DNA of 64,000 nt from F23-B02 sp045601285 (GCA_045601285.1 JAZRZJ010000049.1:1-64000), one strand, 5' to 3'; numbered from the stretch's first letter, positions 9,479 to 16,687 are shown. Made by a program: numbers and translations. Notes: generated by a model not told the origin, from the letters alone.

Positions 9479-10675
9479 ATGAAATTTTCCAGCAAGATTG
9501 AAAAGTGCGGCCTTTCCCCCATGAGAAAGTTCGCCCCCTACGCCAACGAAGCAAAGAAGGCAGGCAAGAAGGTCTACCACCTGAACATCGGCCAGCCCGA
9601 CATCGAAACCCCCAAGGCATACTTTGAGGCAGTCAAGAATTTCTCTCAGCCCGTTCTTGAATACGCTCCCTCCGACGGCGTTCCCGTAATGATCGACGCA
9701 ATCGTTGATTACTACAACAAGATCGGCGCTCCCATCAACAATAAGCAGGTGCTCATTTCCACCGGCGGCAGCGAAGCTCTGCAGATAGTTCTTTCCTGCA
9801 TTCTCGAGGACGGCGATGAAATCATCGTCCCCGAACCCTTCTACCCCAACTATACCACCTTCATCACCATGACCGGTGCAACCGTACGTCCTATCACCAC
9901 CAAGCCCGAGGAAGGCTACAAGTTCGCGATCCGTGAGCGCGTCGAGGCCTGCATCAATGAGCACACCCGCGCGATCATGTTCACCAACCCCGGCAACCCC
10001 ACCGGCACCGTTCTCACCCCCGAAGAGCTGAAGCTCATGGCTGACATCGCCAAGGAGCACAACCTCTTCATCATCGGCGACGAGGTTTACCGTGAATTCG
10101 TTTACGGCGGCGAGCCCCTCATGAGCCTTCTCCAGCTTGAAGGCTATGACGAAAACGTCATCGTTATTGACTCCATGTCCAAGCGTTTCTCCGCCTGCGG
10201 CGCACGTATCGGCTGCTTGATCACCCGCAATAAAGAGCTTTACAGCCACGCAATGAAGTGGTGCCAGGGCCGTCTGTGTGCCTCCACTCTTGACCAGGTT
10301 GCTTCCGCAGCTCTCTACACCGTAGGTCCCGACTACTTCGACGCAGTCCGCAAGGAATACAAGGAACGCCGCGATTGCCTCGTTGAAGGTCTCAAGAAGA
10401 TTCCCGGTGTCGTTTACTCCGACCCCAAGGGTGCCTTCTACGTAATGGCAGCTCTCCCCGTTGACGACGCTGAAAAGCTCCAGATGTTCATGCTTCAGGA
10501 GTGGGACGACAACGGCGACACCCTCATGTTCACTCCTGCAGAGAGCTTCTACAAGACTCCCGACACCGGCAAGAACGAAATCCGCATGGCTTACGTCATC
10601 AACAAGGACGACATCACTCGCTCCATGGAGCTTCTTGCAAAGGGCATCGAAGCCTACAACGCACAGAACAAGTAA
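9479..10675 (+). CDS. PLP-dependent class I/II aminotransferase
   Basis: Cytosolic fold-type I aminotransferase, 398 residues, AspC-like in size. Family marks in order: substrate-end GQPDIETP, the NPGNPTGTVL loop, DEVYREFVYGG with the PLP-ring aspartate, and SMSKRFSACGARIG with the Schiff-base lysine followed by the phosphate-binding arginine. Start ATG has AAGGA upstream. It is monocistronic, between a promoter and a strong terminator. The amino donor and acceptor cannot be assigned; aspartate or aromatic/branched amino acids are both possible. The gene has a strong codon bias (AAG, GAC, TTC, CCC), which suggests high expression. Confidence 0.93.
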   Translation: MKFSSKIEKCGLSPMRKFAPYANEAKKAGKKVYHLNIGQPDIETPKAYFEAVKNFSQPVLEYAPSDGVPVMIDAIVDYYNKIGAPINNKQVLISTGGSEALQIVLSCILEDGDEIIVPEPFYPNYTTFITMTGATVRPITTKPEEGYKFAIRERVEACINEHTRAIMFTNPGNPTGTVLTPEELKLMADIAKEHNLFIIGDEVYREFVYGGEPLMSLLQLEGYDENVIVIDSMSKRFSACGARIGCLITRNKELYSHAMKWCQGRLCASTLDQVASAALYTVGPDYFDAVRKEYKERRDCLVEGLKKIPGVVYSDPKGAFYVMAALPVDDAEKLQMFMLQEWDDNGDTLMFTPAESFYKTPDTGKNEIRMAYVINKDDITRSMELLAKGIEAYNAQNK

Positions 10676-10689
10676 GATAAATATAGCAA

Positions 10690-10724
10690 AGCAGCAGTCC
10701 GTAAAAACGGACTGCTGCTTTTTT
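10690..10724 (+). terminator. Terminator after the aminotransferase
   Basis: A 12-bp perfect stem (GCAGCAGTCCGT with its complement), a short A-rich loop and TTTTTT. Clear intrinsic terminator. Confidence 0.92.
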
Positions 10725-10766
10725 AGGAGGCGATTCTTGAATCGCCCTGCGGCATACTTAAAAAAC

Positions 10767-10840
10767 TGTCATTCTGAGGAGCATAGCGACGAAGTATCTC
10801 CTGTTTATCGAGGGGATTCTTAGCTTCGCTCAGAATGACA
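10767..10840. repeat. Short palindromic dispersed repeat, copy 2
   Basis: A 74-bp element with perfect 12-bp terminal inverted repeats (TGTCATTCTGAG / CTCAGAATGACA), related to the element at 357-427. It is non-coding and lies between two genes whose 3' ends converge. Confidence 0.75.
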
Positions 10841-10889
10841 CTGTGTTTTTTGCGAAAGAAAATTTGTCCTCTTGACTATTACCTGCACC

Positions 10890-12143
10890 CTACCTCGCAA
10901 AGCGGTTTATATACTCCGCACGGGTTTTGGAATAAATGATTTTCTGACTGCTGTATAGGCTGAAATAGCCCGAGAGCATATAGGAAATTGCGCAGGCAAG
11001 GGCAAAGTAGATAAGCTCGCCGGAGCCGAAAAGCTCAACGCTCAGCACGAGGGCTGCAATGGGGCAGTTCACGTTTCCGCAGAACACCGCCGCAAGTCCT
11101 ATCGCCGCCGCAAAGCCTGCAGGCAGGCTGAGAACGGGGCCCAGAACGCAGCCGAGGGTTGCGCCGATGAAGAAGGTCGGCACAATTTCGCCGCCCTTGA
11201 AGCCGCAGGCAATGGTGATTACGGTAAAAACTATCTTCCAGAAGAATGCCCAGTCCGGCGCAGCACCCTCATTGATTGCGCTTGCGATTACTGCTTCACC
11301 TGTGCCGTTATAGTCATTTGAGCCCACAAGGAGCGTAAGTCCGATGAGAATTACACCGCCGATTACCGCGCGGGTACAGCCGTGTTTGATTTTGTTTGCC
11401 GCAAACTCCTCGGTTTTGTGCAGGGCCACGCAGAAAACGATGCTGACCAGCGCGCAGGCAATTGCAAGCACCACGACCTTGAGAAGCGTCAGCGCCGCAA
11501 GGGGTTCAAATGTGATCTCAAAGCGTGTTGGCGCAAGCTTGAACCACAGCGAAATTGCGTAGGCAACAATAGACGACACGAGGCAGGGTATGAGTGCCAC
11601 ATAGTAAAGCACGCCGACGGAGATTACCTCAAGGGCAAAAATCGTTGCCGTAAGCGGTGTTCCGAAGAGTGCCGCAAAGACGGCGCTCATGCCGCAGAGG
11701 GTTACAACACGCATATCCTTATCGTCAAGGCGCATAGCCCTGCCGATTTTGTTTCCGAGACCGCCGCCTATCTGAAGCGCCGCGCCCTCACGTCCTGCGG
11801 AGCCGCCTACGAGGTGGGTTGCAACCGTTGCAGCGAACACGACGGGAACCAGCAGCACGCTTATTCCGTCGCCGTCGTGAATTGAATCTATGATGCGGTT
11901 TGTGCCGACGCCCTTCATTCCGGTGATGCGGTACATTCCCGCGATGAGAAAGCCCGCAGCGGGCAAAAGGTATATAAGCCAGCCGTTGTCGGTTCTTAAG
12001 GAGGTTGCCCAGTTTACCGCAAGGTGAAACAGCGAGCCCACAAGTCCGCAAACAAGGCCGATGAAGCCCGCAACAAACAGCCAGCGGTAAAAGGTGCGGA
12101 AATATTTTCCCGCATATACCGCAGCATTCCTGAAGCTATTCAC
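10890..12143 (-). CDS. CLC-family anion/proton antiporter, CLC-F (fluoride) like
   Basis: Polytopic CLC protein, 417 residues, with no C-terminal CBS domains. The gating-glutamate loop is present as GREGAALQIGG, but the canonical chloride motifs differ: the position of GSGIP reads GVGTN, and the GxFxP region reads GFKGGEIVPTFFIGATLG. That last stretch, and the terminal region SGYFSLYSSQKI, resemble what I recall of the CLC-F branch, which exports fluoride in exchange for protons. No fluoride (crcB) riboswitch was seen upstream. The start is a GTG behind AAGGAGATG. It is divergent from the PH-domain gene. Confidence 0.88.
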   Translation of the reverse strand: MNSFRNAAVYAGKYFRTFYRWLFVAGFIGLVCGLVGSLFHLAVNWATSLRTDNGWLIYLLPAAGFLIAGMYRITGMKGVGTNRIIDSIHDGDGISVLLVPVVFAATVATHLVGGSAGREGAALQIGGGLGNKIGRAMRLDDKDMRVVTLCGMSAVFAALFGTPLTATIFALEVISVGVLYYVALIPCLVSSIVAYAISLWFKLAPTRFEITFEPLAALTLLKVVVLAIACALVSIVFCVALHKTEEFAANKIKHGCTRAVIGGVILIGLTLLVGSNDYNGTGEAVIASAINEGAAPDWAFFWKIVFTVITIACGFKGGEIVPTFFIGATLGCVLGPVLSLPAGFAAAIGLAAVFCGNVNCPIAALVLSVELFGSGELIYFALACAISYMLSGYFSLYSSQKIIYSKTRAEYINRFAR

Positions 12144-12176
12144 TGTTTCATCTCCTTTTTTTGATTTCGCCTAATT

Positions 12177-12205
12177 AATATATATCCCAACAGCAGAAAT
12201 GTCCA
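12177..12205 (-). promoter_or_regulatory. Promoter of the CLC gene
   Basis: Minus-strand TGGACA and TATATT with a 17-base spacer, about 34 bases before the GTG start. Confidence 0.5.
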
Positions 12206-12235
12206 GCGCTAAAAAGCGGAAAACTACATAAGCAC

Positions 12236-12264
12236 TTGATTTTTGCTCTGTAATTGGTTACAAT
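12236..12264 (+). promoter_or_regulatory. Promoter of the PH-domain gene
   Basis: TTGATT and TACAAT with a 17-base spacer; the -10 box ends 31 bases before the start codon. Confidence 0.65.
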
Positions 12265-12295
12265 TAAAAGCACATTACACGAAGGAGTGACTACC

Positions 12296-12697
12296 ATGGC
12301 AAAGGTTTTGGAAGGCATAAAAGAATTGTGGCATGACAGAAAAAGATATTTCGGTCTTCCCTGGTCCTTTACAAGATATGCTCTCAGCGAAGACCGTCTG
12401 TTCCTCCGCCGCGGTTTTCTGAACGTCAAACAGGACGAGGTCATTCTCTACCGCGTCCGTGACCTCCGTGTTACCCAGAATCTGTGGCAGCGCATTTTCG
12501 GTGTCGGAACCATCACCGTTGTGTCCACCGACAAGAGCGTTCCGCAGCTTGTTATCAAGAATGTCAAGCAGCCCTGGGAGGTCAAGGAGCTTATCCACAA
12601 GTACGTTGAAAAGATGAAGATCGAGCGCCGTATGCGTGTCGGTGAAATGAGCATGGACGTTGACGACGATGCATTTGATTTTGAGGATATAAACTGA
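12296..12697 (+). CDS. Small bacterial PH-domain protein
   Basis: 133-residue protein whose core (about residues 22-105) resembles the bacterial PH domain 2 family (YdbS/YdbT type): SFTRYALSEDRLFLRRGFL, then VRDLRVTQ, then an F-G-x-G-T-I strand. A basic stretch and an acidic tail (DVDDDAFDFEDIN) follow. There is no transmembrane segment, unlike many relatives. The ATG at 12296 is preferred to an upstream in-frame start because AAGGAG precedes it. Its function is unknown. It is followed directly by tRNA-Ser and may share a transcript with it. Confidence 0.8.
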   Translation: MAKVLEGIKELWHDRKRYFGLPWSFTRYALSEDRLFLRRGFLNVKQDEVILYRVRDLRVTQNLWQRIFGVGTITVVSTDKSVPQLVIKNVKQPWEVKELIHKYVEKMKIERRMRVGEMSMDVDDDAFDFEDIN

Positions 12698-12731
12698 AAA
12701 AATAACCGTCGCTGTGCGGCGGTTAATATAT

Positions 12732-12822
12732 GGAGGGTTATCGAAGTGGTCATAACGGGGCTGACTCGAAATCAGTTAGCGCGTAACAGCGCTCAAGGGT
12801 TCGAATCCCTTACCCTCCGCCA
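12732..12822 (+). tRNA. tRNA-Ser (anticodon CGA), CCA encoded
   Basis: Acceptor stem GGAGGGT pairs with ACCCTCC. A 5-bp anticodon stem holds the loop CTCGAAA (anticodon CGA). The long variable arm GCGC/GCGC is characteristic of serine tRNA, and the T arm is AAGGG-TTCGAAT-CCCTT. CCA is encoded at 12820-12822. Accessory sequence begins immediately downstream. Confidence 0.97.
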
Positions 12823-12824
12823 AC

Positions 12825-12866
12825 AAAAATCACGCTTTTGTCTACCAAGGCAAAAGCGGGATTTTT
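12825..12866 (+). terminator. Terminator after tRNA-Ser
   Basis: AAAAATCACGCTTTTG pairs with CAAAAGCGGGATTTTT (one mismatch), ending in a T-run. Confidence 0.85.
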
Positions 12867-13004
12867 GAATGAAGGAGCCCTGATGGGCTAATGAAGAAAT
12901 GAAGACGCTGCGCTAATGAAGAAATTGAAGAGGGAGAAATCAGCGTGAGGGCGACGTCGCTTCATTAGGCGAAGCCGTCTTCATTTTGCTTCATTTATTC
13001 ATTC
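12867..13004. repeat. Imperfect long inverted repeat (MITE-like)
   Basis: About 138 bp with degenerate ends of roughly 40 bp: GAATGAAG...CTAATGAAG on the left is the imperfect reverse complement of CTTCATTAGG...TTCATTC on the right. It is made largely of repeated TTCATT/AATGAA units, has no coding capacity and lies directly behind the tRNA-Ser terminator. Confidence 0.5.
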
Positions 13005-13081
13005 TCTACCGCGAAGGAGAAACACCACTTTTCATTCCACGGTTTCTGTGTTATACTGCCAGCATGGTGAGAGAACAAAGT

Positions 13082-13126
13082 GCAGTATGACAAGAGTCTG
13101 CACGACCTGACCGTGAAGATGGGATG
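13082..13126 (+). repeat. Duplicated 45-bp segment, copy 1 (gene remnant)
   Basis: Nearly identical to 15185-15229. Both copies read as DKSLHDLT-x-KMG in one frame and differ mostly by codon-like substitutions, so they look like remnants of a coding sequence. An in-frame TGA lies shortly upstream here. The segment sits in the upstream region of the surface-protein gene. Confidence 0.6.
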
Positions 13127-13160
13127 CATAGTCGATAACAGTGATCACCGGGATTTTTTC

Positions 13161-13188
13161 TTGCGTGATCGCTTTTTTGTGGTATAAT
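13161..13188 (+). promoter_or_regulatory. Promoter of the surface-protein gene
   Basis: TTGCGT and TATAAT with a 16-base spacer, giving a leader of about 118 bases before the start at 13313. Confidence 0.65.
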
Positions 13189-13312
13189 ATTCTAAATACA
13201 GTTTGGCAGAGCCGTACCGTTCAGAGCCATAAAAAAATTTCAAAAAAACAGCAGCCCTTTTTTCGTTTAATTCGTATAAAGAGATATAAACCAATTAAGG
13301 AGGCAAAAATAC

Positions 13313-14848
13313 ATGAAAAAGAGATTATTAGGTCTACTGCTCGCGGTGATGCTGCTCGTGACCCTCGTGCCGACGGCATTTGCCGATGATATCGATGTTC
13401 CCGTTGATGTCCTCAGCGATGGCATTGATACCGTCGAAACCGTCGCCGACGTTCCGTATCTTGACGAATACGGCGCCCCGCAGACGGCTGACTGCACCCC
13501 GCTCACCGGCGATATGCAGGTACTGGAGAGCGGCTGGTACGTCGTACAGGGCTATCAGCAGTTCAAGTTCCGCATCCAGGTCACGGGCGACGTTCACATC
13601 ATCCTTGCCGACGGCTGCACGCTCGATGCAAAGGAAGGCATCCACGTGCCGGGCGGAAACATTAACCCGATGAAGGACGTTCCTCACACCAGCCTTACGG
13701 TGTATGCGCAGAGCACCGACAACCCCGGTTCCATTCACGCAACTTCTTTTCATTGGAACAATACTGCGGCAGCCATCGGCGGCGATGATGATGAGCATAG
13801 CGGCATCATTACGATAAACGGCGGCATAGTCGAAGCGAGCGTCGTTCTGGAGGCTTACGGACGCAGCAGCGGTGCGGCTATCGGCGGCGGCGCGAGCGGA
13901 GACGCCTACGTCACGATAAACGGCGGCAGCGTGACCGCGCATGCATGGAGCGGTGCGGGCATCGGCAGCGGTGAAGGCTACGGCGCGTGGGGCGGCGCCG
14001 GTGCTGCCTACGTCACCGTTAACGGCGGTAAGGTCTCCGCCACGAGCAAGAAGGGCGGAGCGATCGGCACCGGAAATTACGGTGAAGAAAGCGTGGGCGA
14101 GATCGTCATAAACGGCGGCGATGTTGACGCAGTCTCCGAAGAGGGCGAAGCCTTCGCTGCGCACGCCGGCGGCTTTGCAAAGCTCACTCCTCCTGCGGAT
14201 AAGCTCTACAGGGTCAGCTCGGAAAACGGCGAGCTTGCCGGCTCCCCCTATGTCAAGGCTAAGGACATTGCGGACGACGTATCGGGCTGCAGGGAGCTTC
14301 ACCTGAGCGTAGAGCCGATGTACAGGGTCGAATACATCCTCAATATGCCGGACGAGCTTTCCCACACCTTTGACAAGCCTAAGACCGTCGGCAACGCGAC
14401 GCTTTCCCTCGACGGCGGCGAGGGCTTCTATGTCTCCGGTCTTGCCTGCCCGGTACAGAAGACCTTGCTCCGCGGCGAAAAGCCCGCAACGATCACCGGC
14501 GGCACCGGGGAGCCGTTCCTCGCTTACGACGGCAACGGAACGGTCAAGGTCGAATTCATCGGCTGGACGGATGAAGCGGGCAACGCCTACGGCATCGGCG
14601 ACAAGCCGGAGCTGACCGGAGATACGACCTTCTACGCCGTGTGGAAGCCTGTCGGCGAGACGACGATCGTGACGCCGGAGGAGCCCACCGAGCCGACCGA
14701 TCCCACACCGAATGATAAGCCCGAAAATGATCCGACCACCCCGAAGACCGGCGATAACAGCAATGTGGCACTGTGGACCGCACTTCTCGTATTAAGCGGC
14801 GCTGCGCTTGTCGGAATGACGGCTTACGACAAAAAAGAAAGAGCATAA
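13313..14848 (+). CDS. Secreted, sortase-anchored repeat protein
   Basis: 511-residue surface protein. A signal peptide (about residues 1-25, ending in AFA) is followed by a beta-helix-like region (about 70-290) with repeated ITINGGxV and GAAIGGG/GAGIGSG units, as in bacterial carbohydrate-binding or adhesin-like beta-solenoids. An InlB/Listeria-Bacteroides type repeat (FIGWTDEAGN, then FYAVWKP) follows. The end is a Pro/Thr/Asp-rich spacer, the sortase-like motif TPKTGD, a hydrophobic helix and the basic tail KKERA, so it should be covalently attached to the wall. AAGGAGG precedes the ATG. It is the first gene of the accessory stretch; the peptide cluster follows but has its own promoter. 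Confidence 0.88.
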   Translation: MKKRLLGLLLAVMLLVTLVPTAFADDIDVPVDVLSDGIDTVETVADVPYLDEYGAPQTADCTPLTGDMQVLESGWYVVQGYQQFKFRIQVTGDVHIILADGCTLDAKEGIHVPGGNINPMKDVPHTSLTVYAQSTDNPGSIHATSFHWNNTAAAIGGDDDEHSGIITINGGIVEASVVLEAYGRSSGAAIGGGASGDAYVTINGGSVTAHAWSGAGIGSGEGYGAWGGAGAAYVTVNGGKVSATSKKGGAIGTGNYGEESVGEIVINGGDVDAVSEEGEAFAAHAGGFAKLTPPADKLYRVSSENGELAGSPYVKAKDIADDVSGCRELHLSVEPMYRVEYILNMPDELSHTFDKPKTVGNATLSLDGGEGFYVSGLACPVQKTLLRGEKPATITGGTGEPFLAYDGNGTVKVEFIGWTDEAGNAYGIGDKPELTGDTTFYAVWKPVGETTIVTPEEPTEPTDPTPNDKPENDPTTPKTGDNSNVALWTALLVLSGAALVGMTAYDKKERA

Positions 14849-14864
14849 AATAAAGCAATATCCC

Positions 14865-14900
14865 GCAGCGGCAGAGAGACCTCGTTCTCCCTGCCGCTGC
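14865..14900 (+). terminator. GC-rich hairpin after the surface-protein gene
   Basis: GCAGCGGCAG pairs with CTGCCGCTGC. There is no T-run after it, so termination is uncertain. The clearer terminator lies at 15072-15110. Confidence 0.4.
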
Positions 14901-15071
14901 TGCGTCTGTCGCCGGCTTGCGAGCGGCTTTGTTCAAAATCTGAAAGGACTTTGAATCCGGACGGCAGAATTGTATTTGTAATGTATTCCGTCCGAAATTC
15001 TCCCCGCTGGTGTACTTTTACTTCAAATTACCTATACCTACGCACCGTTTACTTCGACTTAGGCAAATAGT

Positions 15072-15110
15072 TTGCCTGATTTGTCTACCAGATAAATCAG
15101 GCAATTTTTT
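15072..15110 (+). terminator. Terminator before the peptide cluster
   Basis: TTGCCTGATTT pairs perfectly with AAATCAGGCAA, then TTTTTT. A related hairpin, with the same stem, lies after the peptide cluster at 16448-16485; flanking sequence (GGTGTACTTTT upstream, AAAATGTG downstream) is shared too, so the peptide cluster is bracketed by two copies of one repeat block. Confidence 0.9.
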
Positions 15111-15111
15111 G

Positions 15112-15140
15112 TTGTCTATCAAAATGTGCTATGGTAAAAT
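15112..15140 (+). promoter_or_regulatory. Promoter of the peptide cluster
   Basis: TTGTCT and TAAAAT with a 17-base spacer, directly after the terminator. It leaves a leader of about 150 bases before the first peptide gene, containing the duplicated remnant at 15185-15229. Confidence 0.6.
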
Positions 15141-15184
15141 ATAAATAGAAAGTTATTTCTCGAACACGGAGCGTTCACGCAGGC

Positions 15185-15229
15185 GCAGCACGACAAGAGC
15201 CTGCACGACCTGACCGAAAAGATGGGATA
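15185..15229 (+). repeat. Duplicated 45-bp segment, copy 2 (gene remnant)
   Basis: Second copy of the segment at 13082-13126. The reading frame here stays open further on both sides (EHGAFTQAQ before it). It lies between the promoter and the first peptide gene. The parent gene is not identified. Confidence 0.6.
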
Positions 15230-15298
15230 CACAAAAGAGTGGCCATTTTCACGACTGCATCGTATATAAAGATGGAAACACCAAAGGAGGTAAATACC

Positions 15299-15550
15299 AT
15301 GAAAACAAAAGAAGAACTGAACGCACTTAAAGAGGAAGTTGAAACCCTGAACGCGAAGCTCGCGGAGCTGAGCGAGGATGAACTGAATCAGGTGGTTGGC
15401 GGCTTCATTTTTGACAGAGGATTCATTACTCCTTATTATACCGACGGTTTTACCGTAGATGAAGGAGCTGATACAATACCATTTGATTGCAATGGATATT
15501 TCTTCAAGTTATCAAATGATGTGATGCATATTGAAGGCGATAAGGAATAA
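15299..15550 (+). CDS. Double-glycine leader precursor peptide 1
   Basis: 83 residues. The 35-residue leader is charged, helical and ends LSEDELNQVVGG, matching the ELxxVxGG consensus (E-8, L-7, V-4, G-2, G-1) that peptidase-C39 transporters cut. The 48-residue product begins FIFDRGF, is aromatic-rich and has one cysteine (PFDCNGYF). AAAGGAGG precedes the ATG; an in-frame start 60 bases earlier has no ribosome site. It is the first of four paralogues with near-identical leaders. No maturation enzyme or C39 transporter is in the window, so whether it becomes a bacteriocin, a pheromone or a modified peptide is open. Confidence 0.85.
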   Translation: MKTKEELNALKEEVETLNAKLAELSEDELNQVVGGFIFDRGFITPYYTDGFTVDEGADTIPFDCNGYFFKLSNDVMHIEGDKE

Positions 15551-15555
15551 GACTC

Positions 15556-15711
15556 ATGAAAACGAAAGAAGAACTGAACGCCCTCAAGAACGAGGTTGAA
15601 GACCTGAACGCAAAGCTCGCGGAGCTGAGCGAGGACGAGCTCAGGCAGGTAGTCGGCGGACATGAAGTAGATTTCGATAGCTATGAAGTCGCCAAAGTCA
15701 TTTATCCCTGA
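15556..15711 (+). CDS. Double-glycine leader precursor peptide 2
   Basis: 51 residues, below usual gene-calling size. The leader (residues 1-35, MKTKEELNALK at the start, LSEDELRQVVGG at the end) is almost identical to its neighbours, even at the DNA level. The 16-residue product HEVDFDSYEVAKVIYP is unrelated to the other three and has no cysteine. It starts 5 bases after the stop of peptide 1, with AAGGA upstream, so the two are translated from one message. The short linear product would suit a signalling peptide, but that is inference. Confidence 0.8.
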   Translation: MKTKEELNALKNEVEDLNAKLAELSEDELRQVVGGHEVDFDSYEVAKVIYP

Positions 15712-15769
15712 TATCTTCCTATAGTAGAACACTGTGGGATTACTCATAAATCTGAAAGGAGACACTTCT

Positions 15770-16000
15770 ATGAAAACGAAAGAAGAGCTGAACGCCCTCA
15801 AGAATGAGGTTGAAACCCTGAACAAAAAGCTCGCAGAGCTGAACGAGGAAGAACTGAAGGCAGTTACCGGCGGCAATTCATGGGGTGACTACTGGGGAGA
15901 AGGCTGGGGAGGCAGCGGAGGATTGGGAGGCACTACACCGCCCCCGAATCCGGGTGGAAGCGGCAGCGGCAAATGGCCGGATTACTGGGGATCAGAATAA
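15770..16000 (+). CDS. Double-glycine leader precursor peptide 3 (Trp/Gly-rich product)
   Basis: 76 residues. The 35-residue leader ends LNEEELKAVTGG. The 41-residue product is dominated by Gly, Trp, Pro and Ser: it opens NSWGDYWGEGWGG, has a GTTPPPNPGG linker and closes KWPDYWGSE, so a DYWG block appears at both ends. It has no cysteine. The composition is extreme for a free peptide. The ATG at 15770 follows AAAGGAGA and aligns with the other leaders; a longer in-frame start 36 bases earlier is rejected. It lies 58 bases after peptide 2. Confidence 0.84.
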   Translation: MKTKEELNALKNEVETLNKKLAELNEEELKAVTGGNSWGDYWGEGWGGSGGLGGTTPPPNPGGSGSGKWPDYWGSE

Positions 16001-16042
16001 TATAGTATAAAAAGATGTAACTAATAAAGAAGGAGTACCCCC

Positions 16043-16300
16043 ATGAAAACGAAGGAAGAACTGAACGCAATCAAAGAAGAATATAAGAACATCAAGGGCA
16101 AGCTTGCAAAACTTTCCGAGGACGAACTGAAACAGGTCACGGGAGGTCAGGGCATGTCCAATCCCGTTGCAGGAATGCCGAGAGAACAAGCCGAGAGAAT
16201 CGCGAAGGAACTTGATGAAGGCACTTATGTTGGCCAGTGGTATACGATGACCGGCAACGAGTTCATGGAATGGTGGAGAAAGAGCAATCCCGGTATGTGA
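16043..16300 (+). CDS. Double-glycine leader precursor peptide 4
   Basis: 85 residues. The leader is the most diverged of the four (KEEYKNIKGKLAK in the middle) but keeps the same length and ends LSEDELKQVTGG. The 50-residue product (starting QGMSNPVAGMPRE) is amphipathic, with a likely helix around REQAERIAKELDEG and a Trp/Met-rich end (FMEWWRKSNPGM), and no cysteine. AAGGAG precedes the ATG. It is last in the cluster, 42 bases after peptide 3, with a terminator at 16448-16485. Confidence 0.84.
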   Translation: MKTKEELNAIKEEYKNIKGKLAKLSEDELKQVTGGQGMSNPVAGMPREQAERIAKELDEGTYVGQWYTMTGNEFMEWWRKSNPGM

Positions 16301-16447
16301 GAAATGAATACGAAGAACAGATTTTCCGATAATCAGCGTACTGAGGGATAGTAATCTATACTTTTTTCAAATTACGAAGAGGAAATCAAATTTCAACTTG
16401 CCGCGACTGCCCGCCGGTGTACTTTTGGGGCAAATACAGCAAATAAG

Positions 16448-16485
16448 TTGCCTGATTTGTTTACCGGATAAATCAGGCAAATTTT
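16448..16485 (+). terminator. Terminator after the peptide cluster
   Basis: TTGCCTGATTT pairs with AAATCAGGCAA, followed by ATTTTAT. Same stem as the terminator at 15072-15110. Confidence 0.8.
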
Positions 16486-16511
16486 ATACATTTAGGACAA
16501 AATGTGTGAAA

Positions 16512-16681
16512 AATACTATAAAATCAGCGAAAACCGGCTCTTGGAGGACTGTCGCAGTCTTTCGAGAGCCGGTATTTTTCGTTTTCAGGGCAAAAATCCC
16601 GCGCACCTTTTACTTCAAATCAACTGAGCAAAGTCGCAGAGAAAAGTTTGAAGTTGGGGGATTTGAACCCTAAATCGCCAT
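16512..16681 (+). repeat. 170-bp direct repeat, left copy (flanks the CoA cassette)
   Basis: Matches 21146-21315 in the same orientation, over exactly the same length. It contains a terminator-type hairpin (ACCGGCTCT / AGAGCCGGT, then ATTTTT, 16533-16579). The outer stem is nearly conserved between copies, while the inner stem differs in sequence (GACTG/CAGTC here, GGTC/GACC there) but still pairs. Near its end is a tRNA T-arm-like motif, GGGGGATTTGAACCC. It is not coding. Confidence 0.8.
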
Positions 16682-16687
16682 TAGGTT

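Noticed and set aside
12144..12295. Fluoride riboswitch upstream of the CLC gene
   Set aside because: The conserved crcB elements were not found on the minus strand; the region is short and holds two promoters.
12867..13004. CRISPR array because of the repeated TTCATT units
   Set aside because: The repeats are short, irregular and arranged as an inverted repeat, with no regular spacers and no cas genes in the window.
15072..16485. Composite transposon formed by the two terminator blocks around the peptide cluster
   Set aside because: The shared blocks have terminator structure and short flanking similarity but no transposase or target-site duplication; simple duplication is enough to explain them.
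16650..16672. Possible tRNA or attachment site (T-arm-like GGGGGATTTGAACCC)
   Set aside because: Only the T-arm-like part is present, with no acceptor, D or anticodon arms; also true for the copy near 21290.
16398..16673. A 91-codon frame ending in KFEVGGFEP
   Set aside because: It lies across the terminator and the 170-bp repeat; a similar frame appears in the other repeat copy, so it is a by-product of the repeat.
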